64,000 bases of DNA from Pteria penguin (Eukaryota > Mollusca > Bivalvia > Pterioida > Pteriidae), in assembly GCA_035048485.1 (NCBI GenBank), contig CM068583.1, positions 23,163,341 to 23,227,340 of the forward strand. Reading direction: 5' to 3'. The translations under genes and the position numbers were made by a program. Below are positions 48,601 to 62,246 of the stretch, piece by piece. Every line of letters begins with the position of its first letter. The stretch's first letter is position 1. The notes beneath the pieces were generated by a model. It was not told the origin of the DNA, did no database searches, and saw only the letters and a list, made by a program, of their open reading frames with translations.

Positions 48601-50659
48601 GAATATTCATGATCCATCAATTATGTGGCCGCATTAAAACAACACACTTTGTTCTGTTCTTTCTTTTCTACTTTCCATCTCCGAATTGTTAAACAAATTT
48701 GTTCTTCGACGTTTCCTTTTAATTTTCTCCATTTTTGTTTATCCTTTTGTTTGCGCCTGGCTACGGGATATATTATTACGCATTTGCATAGGCGGTGCTT
48801 TCGGCAAATATGGACAATTTATGTGCATCTCATAGAAATGAATTTTATTTTATACATAATGCATGCTCTATGTAGAAGTAAAGTGTTATACCTTTGGGAA
48901 GCCTAGAAAATAGCAAATGAATTATTTTCTTTTCAATAGCTGTAAATTCAGGCTGTGAGTGATAATCTCACTTTAAAAAACAGAACCATTTTAATTTTAG
49001 TATAACAAGCTTTCCCTTTATACTTAGCAGCATCCTATCATCCCTGTCTATAGCGTATACATATCTCAATTAATACGTTATGCCAGAGTGAGTTAAATCA
49101 CAATCAGTTTTTTAGGCTTTTTTTGACCATTTTAAATACTGGGTTTAACACTTATACTTGGTATTGCCTGATTTGACAATTTCTACTGAACTTAATTGAC
49201 GGCAGTTAGCAAGCAGGAGATGATTACTCTTTCCGATCACCTGGTCTTTTGCGACAGGTGCTTCATGCAGCCAGGGGACCTTACTCCTGGGCACCTTGTC
49301 TCACCTCGATTTTATTGGGATTCAAATTTGTCTTAATATGACACTATACATGATATTGTCCTTTTATTCCACAGACAATGAGATATGGTTAACCTTTCGG
49401 TACTTCCTCGTTTTTTACCTCCCTTCTCACACATTGTGTAGATGTTCGTTTGTTTGTTTCTAATTTGATTTTCCATTTTTGCAAGTTTTGTATGCCTTTC
49501 GGGTTGACGAGTTTTGGACTATTTAGTTGTTTGAATTATGTGTCGATCTCAACGATATTCTACATTTACAAATATTAAAACTGAAATCTTTTATGTAGTG
49601 GGTGATTTGACCAAACCATTAATATTTCCATACTTATATAATTGTTTTGATTGTTCTTCAGATTTAGATTTACTGGCGAGGGCTCGCTACAAGAACGTTT
49701 CTTTACTGTTAATACTTCTTATCGTGATTAAGCACTTCTATGCTTCAAACACTAAAGAACTTTACACTATGGAGGCAAGGATTTGCGTTATTATCAACAA
49801 GTATGGCTACCAAATTTGAAACTGTAACAAAAGAACATCTGAATGTTTCAAAATGCGATTAACTGCTGATATATTTGAAAGACCTTCGGTTTTACCTAAT
49901 GAGAAAAAAGGAGAAATTGTTTATTTATGCTATGAATCCATTCGTATGAACATTCTTAAAACAGACAAAATCGACGAAAATATTGCATTTGAAAGAAGAA
50001 GGACGAGCGATAGAAGTGAGTTATCTCCCCCTGTGCATTGCCAGATGGCGATACTGTTCCCGGTCCACCAGAATCTTTGTTTACATATGATACGCTAAAC
50101 GGGAGAGATGGATGAATGTAAATACGGCTTTTACACTATTGCGCAACTTAGAGAGGAACTTAAAAAAAGAAAAATGCTAAATTATCGGGAAGAAGAAAAG
50201 AGTTAGTAGAAAGATATATGAAAACTGTTATAAATATTCGTCAGTTTTGTTAGAAATCGCATGATAATATATCTCGTTGGACATAACATTAAATCTTAAA
50301 TACACGACTAAGCTCACTGGCTAATATTTTTGATATCCAGATTATCATTAACATTGTAAGCCTCAGCTGATCTCTTACCAATCTGAGATTTGACATTTAC
50401 CAGACTTTTATACGTTGTCATATTGTATGTTTGCTTTTGCCAAAGTGCACTTCAACAAAGTATAGTGTCGATCTATTACACGCATTATACGGGTTTTATA
50501 GTAAAAATTGCCAACTTTGGTAAACAAGAGGTTTTAGAACCGGAATATGATATATTGCTTCCAAGGTCCGAAACATATTTTGATATTAATTCGGATTCGC
50601 ATTTCTGTGGTCTCAACATGTTACAAGTTAATAAATATCTGAATTTTTTTTAAAAGATC
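48601..50659. other. retroelement-derived and unrecognised DNA
   Basis: Follows the plus-strand RT relic. 49205-49310 (CACCTGGTCTTTTGCGACAG; GGGCACCTTGTCTCACC) is the diverged inverse of the tail repeats at 31690 and 62070, as expected for the 3' end of that plus-strand copy. Frames at 49538-49819 and 49853-50098 have no recognised family. Confidence 0.45.
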
Positions 50660-51415
50660 AACACTCATATTACGCAACTTTACAATGAGAAATTCAGTCG
50701 ACTCTATCGGGTATCAATAAACGAAGATAAGAGTGGCCGCATCTTTATCAAGACAAGCTGTCGTGCCAAGATATAAATTGGATTATGCTACTATGTAGAT
50801 ATTCATGTATGTCAGCGGGGGTCTGTTGTGGAAGCTCAGTGTAAATGCGCAGCAAGAATGGGACCCAATTAAAGTGCATTGCAAACACGTGTGCACTGCA
50901 TTGTATGGTGCCGTCATGTTTTCATTTCCAAGGTTTGTCCCAACAGAAGAAACATGCACCCAACAACTTCAGAGCTTCCATAAATGCAAAACAAATCACG
51001 GGAAGTCCCTTCAAGTCCAAGTCATTGCATGTGGCTGGAGCTGACGAATTAACGGAAATGGATTTTGACTCGAGACCAGAGAAGTTCCGCAAAACATCTT
51101 CATTTCAGGACTACTTTCGAAACGTTTGTCTCAATTTCCCTGGGATATCTGAGATGCCAATCTACCAAAACTTTCCGCCTTCAAATATGCAAGCTGTATC
51201 CCTGGACCATGACTGTTTTGAATTGATCCCGAAGACAACTTCCTTGCGAAAATGAATTAAACAAAAATCAACAAATAGCTAAAGTAGAGAAGTTGACAAA
51301 GCTCAAATCATCATGGAAAGAGGAGCGAACCAAACGCATTACTTCTATGTTTGAAGAATATGTAAGGCAACTGATTGAACGGACAATAAAGAGCTGGCTA
51401 AGTCTATAACTACAG
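50660..51415 (+). pseudogene. unrecognised broken coding-like region
   Basis: A 136-codon frame (50845-51255) has a Lys- and Ser-rich middle (about 51000-51050) and a plausible protein-like composition. After 51250 a change of frame gives LNKNQQIAKVEKLTKLKSS and RTKRITSMFEEYVRQLIERT, an amphipathic, possibly coiled-coil stretch ending in a stop near 51410. A short coding-like piece also precedes it near 50660-50770. I do not recognise the protein. It could be an old transposon protein or a lineage-specific gene with introns. No splice sites were found that I trust. Confidence 0.3.
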
Positions 51416-53406
51416 TCAAAAATTTATGAAAAAAAAGGCATGATTTATAAAAATTTGTAAAGTAGAATCAAGGACGTATTTATCTAAATATATATATAGG
51501 TCCCTGGTAGAATTATCGATGTAAGTCTAGCTAGTTTAGTAGTTAATCAGTGTTTACGCTCAAGAGGTTGTAAGATGATATGGACCGGGACATGCAGCGC
51601 CACCGTGTTATGAACGGTAACTCACTTCTTTCGCTCATTGTTAATGTTGTGACTAATACCAACCAATTTTATTCTACCGCAATGACAACAAAGTAAACGT
51701 GCGACTTTTTTCATTATAATTTTCGTTTGTTGTTATGAAAATTAACAACGTTACCACCAACATTCGGGTTAATTTAATGCATTATTACCTCCACGTCAAA
51801 GACGCCCCTAACGGGACATAACTCTTTACTAATCGCGATAATAGTACTTTGTTTAGATTTTGATAGTTTCCTGACCCCAAAGGGACTTGTTATGAATTAT
51901 TCGAAGTCGGATGAGTTCTATGCGCATGCTTTTTCATAGGAGTTCAATATTCCTTTACACTCCCAAATTCATGAATCTTGATTTAAGTTTAAAAAAAGTA
52001 TTTCCGTTCTCCAATGGTAAATTTTTGATAAAAAAGGGTATTCCTGGACCAAAACTGACCCACAGTGACTTCTGTTAAGTATTTACACTTTATCGGAAGA
52101 GATGAATTTCTTGCTATCCAATTAGTTTGACAAAGTCACTCAACTGGGATGGTGTATCGCCTTCCAATCACCTTCAAAAGAGTGCAATCAAAAGGACATA
52201 TTTAAAACACTTGAAATAAGAAACCATTAAGAAGACAATGACCAACCGGCACTTCAAATATAGGGTTAATACATATAAACATACAATATTATTAATATAA
52301 CTAGTATAAAATAAGTAGAGAATAAAGTGCTGTGTCTGTCTGAATGCGAGATAAGATTCTTGATGTGTAGGGATGTATTTTAGAAACATTCCTTTTTCAC
52401 GAAACGGATTACATAATTTACATTGGGTCCCTTATAATTTTTTTAAAGCGGTATATACACTCTTGTCCACAGAACTGTCTCTTAAATATGTTATATTTTG
52501 TATTTATAAGTATATCCTTTAATGGCTCCGTTTTAATCTTTGATTTTAGAGAATAATGGAATCTAGCACCAGATATAGTTCCGAGTAGAAAAGATCAGTC
52601 GAGGGTGGGATGATTTAAGAAATTTCAATGAAGGCGTTAGCCGATGCTGAGATTGCTTGAATCATTGCACCAGTGAGTGACACTTTCTACCTGGAACTCA
52701 AACTGGTGCTTGATTTTTTTCCTGCACCTTAGTGTTTTAATGTAGGCTACTTGTTTATTTCGTTTGACAAAAACTGACATATTGTATAGCCACGTCACTG
52801 AATGAGTAAAAGGATAGTCCGTCGCAATAAGATAAAACGCCATTTATTAACATAAACCATTTTTCCTTTTTCGTTAGAATCAATGTTTACTATTGCTCCG
52901 ACGCAAAAATCGTGATCCTCTATGTTGTTTGTTTATAAACAAAGCAAACTACGCGTGGAATGGTACACAGTGTTCCGGATATAATTTTCAGGTACTGATA
53001 AGATAGGGATCAGTGGTTTTCATGTGCGAGAAATTACTGTATAGATTTTAAAAGCATTAATTGACTTATATTTCGTACATTGGTGGTTTCTGAATTGCCA
53101 TTTGTTTTGTGGCCTTTCTTTTGATACTTAGTCCTTGTTGTAGTTAATTGTTAACATGACAAAATACAAAATAATTCCAGTATTTAATTCCGCTTATCAT
53201 CTAGTAGACAATATTACGTTCTAGATGTTTTATACAATTGATCACATTATACTTCCCCACAAAGAAAGACTTAAATGTGAATATGTTCCGATTGATAATA
53301 TATTATATTTAATATTTGATAGTTCTTTGAGAAGAAATCAACGAGAAACACGGAGATGTGCATAAATTTATATATTAATATTGGTCCGGACTGACATGTT
53401 AAAATA
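51416..53406. other. between the broken region and the transporter 3' end, no gene seen
   Basis: AT-rich DNA. The part nearest 53406 is presumably the transporter 3' UTR, but no canonical AATAAA was found close by. Nothing else recognised. Confidence 0.45.
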
Positions 53407-56400
53407 TCACTGTTTTCTCGTGTCTTTAGATTGAATTCGATTTTCTTCCAGTTTACGGAATATTGGTTCCATGCACGATATCACTCCGGCAATGATTAAA
53501 CAAATTCCCATGAAATTGAATGCCAGTTCAAATGATCCTGTAGTGTCTCGAATGAACCCTGAAACATAAGGTTGTCATTATGATTCACCACAAAATGAAC
53601 TCTTATTCAATATAAAGTCAAATCTGTTTACATGAATATATGACAATGATGTAGTTCTTCTTTTTGTAATACTTAATCACTATAGGTGTTTATCAAATTT
53701 GTTTTATTTTAAAAATATAAAACATCTTCCTTTTCTCTCTTTAAACTATATATGCATACCTATGATAGGACTTGTTATGGACATCATAGCTCCATGGCTT
53801 AGTACCACAAAACTCATTCCTGCAGACATATTTGACACGCCCACAAAATCGGCTACAAGACTTGGGAAAAGTCCTGTGTACCATTGACCAAACAATCCAT
53901 ACGTCACACCAAGTATCAATATAGTATAAAAATCATGAAAATAATGGACAAAATTAACAACAGTTCCGGTTATCAGACAACTCAAAGCAAGCAAATGATG
54001 ACGCTTGATAAAATTAAGATCAGAAATGAAAGATAACAAAAATTTCGATAATATTTCTATACATCCCATCACTGTTAACAAAAGTACTATATCTTTCTTT
54101 GAAATTCCAATGTCCTCCGCATGCGCAGGAAGAAAAGACGCAATTTGTGCTACACCAATAATGGCAAAGCATACGACTGTTATAAACATTCGGAAAAGCC
54201 TGTTACATAAGACATCTTTGTTGAAAATTATACTCATAATGCTTTTTAGACGAAGATGTAAAGTTTCACAACAAAACATTTTTCTACTCTGGTTCCTTTG
54301 TAATTCAGTTCTTAATGTTTCGAATGTAGCTCCAGGAAGACTACAAAAAGATCCTACAATATCAACTGTGCTTCCTAGTGTTGCCGACACTTTTGTGTCT
54401 GATAATTTGTCAACGATTTTGTGAAGAGATAGTAAAGATGTTGTATGATTTTCTGTTGGTTCAGTTTCAGCCATTGAGTTATTCGAATATGTTCTAATTC
54501 TTTGTGTTGGAAGGAGGTGCATTTCATTATACGAGTTTGACAACTGTGTGTTCTTGTCAGTTATGTTGTCCATTTGAATGACATGTGTATGTACGTTATC
54601 AGGTGTATCAGTATTATCATCCATTTCAACGATGAATTTCTTTGCTTTTGTGTGTTCTTCCCGCTCATAGAAAGAAGTTGGTCGTAATAGGGCGCCAGCG
54701 ACAGAAAAATGAAGCATGACCCCAGACAATATTAGAAGCACACCTTGAAGTCCATAATTTTCCAAAAGAACTTGTACTAGCAGTGGGAAAGAAACCGCTC
54801 CAATGGTTCCACCAACGCTGGCTAAAAGATTTGCCATTCCTTTCCGTTTTGAGAAATACATTCCAACTGTAACTAGGGCTGGGCCATGGCAACATGCATG
54901 AGTAAGACCTTAAATGTAAAAGTGCCATTATTCAAAACTGCAACATAAACCTAACAATATTGCCAAATCCTACTACAACTTTAATTTACATTTTATATGC
55001 ATGGAACAAAATGCGAGAATTTATAGATTTCAACCTATACAGAATAATTTTTATGCTACTACATATCCCATATATGTATGTCGTTGAACATATCCTTTTT
55101 GTAGTACCTATGTTCGTTTAAGATTTTCTTCCTTACTAGAGATATTTCTCGGTATACTCATTTAAACTAGGTGGAATTCAATTATTTTGTAGAGCAGCAA
55201 TTTGACTTATATTTCAATTCCGAGGTCAGAGTATTTTCTCTACACAATAAAATGCTATGATATTATGTAAATAAAATAGAAAAAAATATGTATTTATCAT
55301 ACAAGGTAAAATACAAAATATGTGATAGATAGAATGATAAACCCCTTGAAAAAAGCAGCTGGAAAAAGTAAACATACCAAGACGAGTGGTCATACCCGTC
55401 GTGATCTAGTAGGATTATTCCAGCTGGAATAATCTTAACCATATTATGTACGGTTGAACCGTAGAACTAGGAAAAAGTCGTTTTAAGTATAACAGGTGAA
55501 ATATAATACTACGACTAAACTGTTTAATCAGAATTACACTCAAATAAGGAAATCGGCATTTCAGTCCACATTTGATGGAAAGAGGAAACAAAATTATCAT
55601 AGCGACCGTAAATTTTACAGAAATCTTCATTTTAATGTGGTGGTTTGTTTCTTTGTTGTATTAAAATTGACTTTGTCGTTTGCCTCTGTATATTAAGAAA
55701 CTGTACTCTGAAGAAGCTCTAGCTTATTGGGTCATTTGAAACATAGAGTCACCATACGCAGGTGATAACGGGATGCTATTACATGTATATGAAAAGTTAC
55801 CAATGGGTTACTTAAATTCGTCCTTTTTGTCATATAATGAAGTTGTAAGTTTTTTCTTCTGGGACAATATTTAGTAGGAGAATGCAGAGTACGTATATGT
55901 AGCATTACCAGTACATAAAACAAAAGTTTTTTTTTATAACTTTATTGTAATAGTAAACCTTGCACACAGATACAATATTGTTGGATATTAATGCAGAATG
56001 ATAACAGATCTTTATGTCTTTTTATTTTATTAATATGACATTTTATCAAAGACCTTTCACTTTTAACCCATTTAGATAAATATAGAACATATATACCTTT
56101 TAATTTTGTGCACCATATGCGCATTTCGACAAGTTATGTCTCTTCAGTGATGCTCGTGGCCGAATGATTGGAATTCTCAAAATATATAAATATTTGAAGA
56201 GCAATGTTGAAGCCAAAATGACCGAAAAGTGAACCAAAGAATCTAATGACAGAGCTATGCATGAGGGAGATACTCTTTAGTTTTAGAGTAATTTATTTAA
56301 TTTGATGACTGAAAATTTGAAATATATATATCATGTCAGTACAAAAGCACTGAAAACTAGACTTATGATGCCCTCGGGGACTATCAGTCCACCAGCAGTG

Positions 56401-59400
56401 ACCCCGGCCTAGTGGTTATAATAAATATAGAACATATATACCTTTTAATTTTGTGCACCATATGCGCATTTCGACAAGTTATGTCTCTTCAGTGATGCTC
56501 GTATCCGAATGATTGGAATTCTCAAAATATATAAATATTTGAAGAGCAATGTTGAAGCCAAAATGACCGAAAAGTGAACCAAAAAATCTAAGGACAGAGC
56601 TATAATGATCTACTTCTTCATGCTTCCCTTATAATCTAAAAGATTCCTCCATATGATTCATTATAATATTAACTTTCTTTATCATTTTAATGATTTGGGT
56701 TCACTTAATCTGTGACATTCATTAATTAGCTGGAGATTATTAACGGCATTGACATCGCCAGTAATAAATCGTCAAAGAGAAATATAAATGAATTATCGAA
56801 ACTCGATTATCTGAAAGAATATACACGTATTTTAGAGTCACAAGTCAAAAATAGAGCGCTAAGTATGCGCTTTCTGAAGGCACATGTAAACGCACTCTAA
56901 CTTTATACTTCTGCTCAAAATGACGGAATTTGCCGACAGATAATGATATGCTAATAATATACGCGTATTTGGTAACATTCGTCTAGCCTTTCATGTGCCA
57001 ACAAACTTATTTGAAAATTTCAGCTTCTTTATTTCAAAATCTTTTGGCATTATCATTCCATCTTCACTTTCAGTACTTCATCGCCAGTCATTTGATGTCA
57101 AACACGACTACAATATTCCAATTCAAAAGCTAAGAAATTAAATCATACAAAGTTACAGATTTTTGGCAATAAAAGTTCTTTTTGTTCAATACATTCTACT
57201 TTTGTGTCCGATTTTATTCAAACAAATTCAAAACTAACCTTCTCAAACAGACCTTTTCAAAAACATATACATTTCGAAAAATGCAATTTATGAATTTTGA
57301 ATAGGAATTTTCCAAAATCGGACTGTCGTCAACTTTAGTAACATCGATGTACTGTGATGCACGTATTCGTATGCCGTAGTGAGAGTGCGTCTAACTTAGC
57401 ATTATCTTTACCATTATCTATACGCAGATATATAGGAGAATCTATCCATGTACATTACATGTTGTATTCAAATTACATCATTGAGAAAACAGAAGACATC
57501 TGAGTAAGCTGCATGATACAGATCACCAAGGACATGCACATAAAACAAAATAATAGGAAAATAAACACAGAAAACAAAATGACAAAATTATACGATTGTA
57601 CTGTAGTTACGATCCCAAATTAGGACGGTCAATTATAGTAACAAACGTCACTCGATTGGTGTGGTTAACCGATTTCGGGCGCCCACCTCGCCACTCACCG
57701 CAAAAGCAGTACAATCAAAGGACATGCATTTAGAAATTTATAAATAATCCTCCATATAGAGAACAAGGATCAACAGGTTTCTAAAGACGAGAGGTCATAA
57801 CATTTTCATAACACGAAACATTTCATGGAATAATATGTTAGTATTGAAAATATGTTAGGCAACATGTTAAAAAGATAATGCACTGTTAAGCTTCCTTTAA
57901 GTTAAGTCCTGAACTGGTAGATTTATGTAACATAAAGCAGTGTTTTTTATTGTTAATATATTTTCATCCTTTGTGATGATAGTTGTTTTATTTTTTGTCT
58001 TAACTCGTAAATTCATACCATTATAAATTTTAAGAAATTGCTTAACAATTTTATAACATGAAGACCATTCAAAGTATACTGAAATAATTTAATTTCTAAT
58101 GAAACAAGAAATTTGATTGGCCGTTGAAAGCATATTATAGCTACATAAATTGGTTTGGTCGGTTGCTAGGAGCAACCAGATATGCGTATATTTTCCTCCG
58201 CTCTTGTTTTTACATTTTCACTTGCAATTTAAAAAAAGAATATAATGTTGACAATTCAAATTATTCCAGTCTGTAAGTAAATTATGAGGATTAACTTTAA
58301 CAATTTTGTAATTTATTGAGATATAATATGGTTTGAGGCGGTGCACACTTTTTTTTTATAATCCGTGAAATGTACACCGCCTCAAACCATATTATATCTC
58401 AATAAATTGCACAATTGTTAAAGTTAATCCTTAAATAGCAAAGTTATCACAAAAGAAAAGAGTTTTTATATTAGTATTCATATTAAGGGAAGAGTAATGT
58501 ATGATAAAAGCGTTTACACACCAAAGAATATTCCTTGTGATAATAGCAGTAATGGAACACCAGTTGCAAAGGAGTTGATAAAGTATGCTAATCCACCAAA
58601 TACACCACCCAACATGACATAAACTCGTGTAGAGCAGCAACGAGTCCCAATACTTAGGATAAGCAGCGCTGAAATAAGCAAATAGCTACCATATGGATAC
58701 ATATTGAAGCCCAATAAATTATTAATCTCCTAATAAACCAATGAAAAGCAGCTTTAAACGGGTATGCGCTCGTAGTGTACAAATGAATAGGGGCTATTGG
58801 TTATTTTGATTAGATTTTGGTGATAATAAATTTAATGCAAGCGTACAGATTTTTATTACTAACATCTATTTTGAACACAGAATAATGAATGTAGTGGTCT
58901 ACTCTATATATGATCAATCATAAAGCCATGTAAACTACGACTGTCTTTTTCATGTCAACGTAGATCCCAAAGCCGGGAACAGAGAAAGATATCCATGCTT
59001 TCAGTTTCTTATTGCCATATTCTACCTACTAGTAATACATCCTATAAGGTGTTTTTCTTGTTGCATTATTATACACCTGTTCTGACAATCAATTTCTTTA
59101 ACACTTTCTTTATAATACTAATCTACATGATCTTATGTGAAAAGTTTTAAAATACTGTTTGCTTCTGTATGCCCCGAGCAGCATGGAAAATGCGACAAGA
59201 GACCTTTTTTTTGTTTGCTTTTTGCTGAAAGCATCCAAAGCAAAGTTTTAATACAAATTGAGTCACATGCAAAGCTCCTTTCTCGGTACTGGTCTCATAT
59301 TTCATTTTAAGGGCCTTTCGAATGTTCACCAAGGTACATTGTTTGAAATAATCAAAATCGGTTTCTTATGTCTTTTTATACTTACTGTTTGGTATCACTA

Positions 59401-59896
59401 GTAACAGTTATATACTCATTAGCTGAAATAGGTGTTGCAACATCAAATTGTTATACTTGTATAAATCATGTATGACATGACTGACAAAAAGGTAACAATA
59501 AATTTTGTGAAAATTAGTCTTTAGAGTTAATTATTAAATCGTATAGTAATGTACTCTGTTATTCAATTTATACATACAGGCTATGCTGACAAAGACAGTT
59601 TGGATGGTCATTCCAAGAGCAACTTCTGTGGCTGAAGCATTATATGACGACATGAATTCCTTGAACAAGATACCATAGGTTCTTCGAGAACCAATCAATA
59701 GGAAAGTCTCCAGAAACGCACCTTTAAATACAAAATGGAATTAAACACATCAAATTATTTTAAAGAATTTCTATTTCTAAATTAAAACATAAATAAATAT
59801 ATGACTATGTGTACATTTATAAGCACTCTTGCTGTTTGTATCTCCTTTTGTTTTTGCTTTAGTTTGTTTGTTTTTTCTGTTTTTTGGTTTGGTTTT

Positions 59897-59952
<56 letters not shown>

Positions 59953-61341
59953 GGGGTATTTTTTCGTTTTGTGTTCATCAATAATACCAATGCAGATAGA
60001 AGGGACTTTCGTACTTATGCTTAGATTATTTAGGAAAGCTTTTACTGAATTTATATGATATATATGGGAATATCCTACACCGTGTTGATAATAGTGTATA
60101 CGTTTTTAAACTAAATTTTATATTGTCATCTGACGTTGGGGGTAAAAAACTAGATCAACAGGTCATATACAGTGTTCACGATTCAGTCGTTATCTGTTAA
60201 TATAAAAATAATCTATGTAATCTTCTTATGGCACTCACGGGAACACGCCATGACATTAAGAACTACTCGAACTCTACTTGTGTCTGGGTCGCTAGGATCA
60301 CATATATACACGCATGGTATGTATGCTTACACTATATCAAATATTAAATAAAAATCATTGTATCGGCAGTGCAAGTCGATATAATGACATTCTTCAAGTA
60401 TTGATAACATAAATGGATTTTGTAATAACGAAATACTAAGTCGTTATGACGACATAAGTTGTTATTGTTATATGGCATTATATGTTTTCTTGAAGGTGGC
60501 CCGAATAAGCTTCCTGTGTCACAGACACAGTTGACACAGTGGATTTTATTTAATGCTACATACTCTTATGTTATGACAGTAAATTTAAATGGAGATATAA
60601 TTATTTTCTGAAGTGTTAAATTCCTTAATAAGACATTTTGGAACATAAAACACCATTACAAGCGAAACGTAATTCAGTAACACCTGTTGAGATGTGTTTG
60701 TTTTTAAGCACTTACTAAACATGGTATTCCACATCATAACTATAAATAATTTTGAATATGTTCGTCGATTAACGTCTTTTTGTCCTTTTCTATTTCATAA
60801 ATAAATCCCGATAGGAACAACTGTCCGGGAAGAGTAAGCAGATATCCTGATTGTTAACAACACCCGTCACAGAAGACCAGTAGAGATTGTCAATTAAAAT
60901 CAAGTATACGTGTCAAAGTCAGTTTTTGAAATGGTCCAATAGGCCACAATCCAGAATGTGATAAGAACATCGTATCTACCAAAATGACGTTATTCATCTA
61001 CCACTTACGTTTCAAGTTTAGCTAACTACATAAACGTGTTAATGAATATGAACATAGGTTTGATTTCCCAAATAACGAAAGTAACAAAATCATCTATAAT
61101 CTCTGTAAGCCACTTGATATATCCTTACAAACACGGTTATCATTTGCTTATTCATCACGTGAAAATCTTTGAAAAGTATATATTATTGACTTTCAGAAGA
61201 GTCTACTGTATAGTTACCTAGAAGAACCATCCATGCCCATCCTTTGTCAATGGGGTGCTTCACAGTTCGGCTATCGAGGAAGCCCTCCTCAGCTTCAATT
61301 TCAACGGCATTTCCTGATTCGGAAATTTCTTTATTCTTCAT
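53407..61341 (-). CDS. SLC16/monocarboxylate transporter-like protein, five exons
   Basis: This is a major-facilitator membrane carrier of the SLC16 type, a family that moves monocarboxylates or other small solutes across the plasma membrane. Minus-strand exons are 61218-61341, 59578-59721, 58522-58668, 53760-54908 and 53407-53558 (1716 nt, 571 aa). All four introns are phase 1, with GT/AG ends such as CTAG|GTAAC and TTTCAG|GGTTC. Motifs: DKGWAW at residues 32-37 matches the family's TM1 signature [DE]G[GS][WF][GA]W in its WxW part; YFSKRKGMA at 156-164 matches the YFxK[RK] signature before TM5; IRDTTGS near residue 524 leads into TM12. A long hydrophilic loop at about 216-354 separates the two six-helix halves, as in the family, but is longer than usual. 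In TM8 the family's Asp/Arg pair appears as Glu423 and Lys427, a conservative swap that may alter substrate choice. The start is the first ATG of exon 1 (KNKEISESGN follows). The substrate cannot be told. Confidence 0.87.
56076..56603. repeat. two direct 183-bp copies, period 345 bp
   Basis: 56076-56258 and 56421-56603 are each 183 bp and nearly the same (ATGCGCATTTCGACAAGTTA; TTGAAGCCAAAATGACCGAA), with four or so mismatches. The spacer contains GATGCCCTCGGGGACTATCA and CCCCGGCCTAGTGG. The text resembles dispersed retroelement 3' sequence. Its tandem arrangement fits Penelope-like elements, which often leave head-to-tail partial copies. It lies in transporter intron 3. Confidence 0.7.
58287..58432. 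repeat. long hairpin in transporter intron 3
   Basis: The left arm AGGATTAACTTTAACAATTT...GGTTTGAGGCGGTG (58287-58346) is the inverse of the right arm at about 58371-58432, with only a few differences over about 60 bp, around a 25-bp T-rich loop. It lies 90 bp past the exon 3 splice donor of the minus-strand transporter gene. Confidence 0.85.
59860..59955. repeat. (TTTTG)n-like low-complexity tract in transporter intron 1
   Basis: Runs of GTTTT and TTTTTG between exons 1 and 2 of the transporter; on the gene's strand it is a CAAAA-rich tract. Confidence 0.9.
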
Positions 61342-62040
61342 CTGGATGTATTACAGACACTCAAATAACATCTTATCTACCGAACACATGCATTGCATAA
61401 TTATGTTGTCCAGGTCAGAATATACTGCCAACTGTGGTGAATCACGGGTTCGCTATATGTCTATTTTCAACAAAGGTCTCAAGGATATAGTTTTAGTCTA
61501 GTTTAGAAAACTTCGATGTGGGAGACCATAATTCAAATTGAATATTTCATTTGACGTCTGTGTCCTTTCTAATTTAAAATTTACCAAATCTAGCATAACA
61601 TGCGATAAGAAATATATGCATATTTATTGTAATTACAGATAATTCGGGTGTTTCGTTGTAAATGCATTATGCTATTTTTTTTTCTGTGCACTACGCATAT
61701 ATATTTTCTCCGTTCATCGAAATTGTTAATATATTAAAAATAATCATGACCAGAATATTCACATAAGTATGTAACTGCATTAAATATATAAGATTTATAC
61801 CGACACAGAATTTACATTTATGTCAATTACTGTAACAGATATTTCTCTACAAAAGGACAAACTCTTGCTTTCTAGTAACAATAATGAATATTACACAATT
61901 GAATGATGAAGCACAATTTATCCATGTAAAGATGATGGATAAATCCCAACCACAAGTCCAAAAATCATGAAACCATAGGACATACAAAATCAATGAAAAT
62001 GAAAAACAAATGGAAAATAACAAAATATGTCTACTTGAAG
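61342..62040. other. upstream region of the transporter gene
   Basis: It should contain the 5' UTR and promoter. No TATA box or CpG-rich stretch stands out. A second non-coding exon upstream is possible and cannot be judged. Confidence 0.4.
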
Positions 62041-62135
62041 AGCATATGTGAACCCCTGTGATGGAGTGAGATCAGGTGCCCGGGGAGAGTGAGCATCTCC
62101 TTCTTGCTAGCAACACCCGTCACATATACCCCGTA
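62041..62135 (-). repeat. retroelement tail repeat after the RT
   Basis: GAGATCAGGTGCCCGGGGAG and TTGCTAGCAACACCCGTCAC parallel the blocks at 31690-31760 and 32640-32700. Here it lies about 110-200 bp past the RT stop on the same strand, which links the tail repeats to this RT family. Confidence 0.7.
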
Positions 62136-62246
62136 GAAAGAATCAAATCGTGTGAATTCCTTATGTATTTATATATGGAGAAGTCGAAGTAGGTAACCTT
62201 CTAGTATAGAAGGTGTCAAATCTGTGTAAAGTGATCGGAATCGGTC

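Noticed and set aside
54005..54424. 139-codon plus-strand frame
   Set aside because: Antisense shadow of the large transporter exon.
59801..60058. Phe/Cys-rich hydrophobic frame
   Set aside because: It translates the TTTTG-rich tract within a transporter intron.
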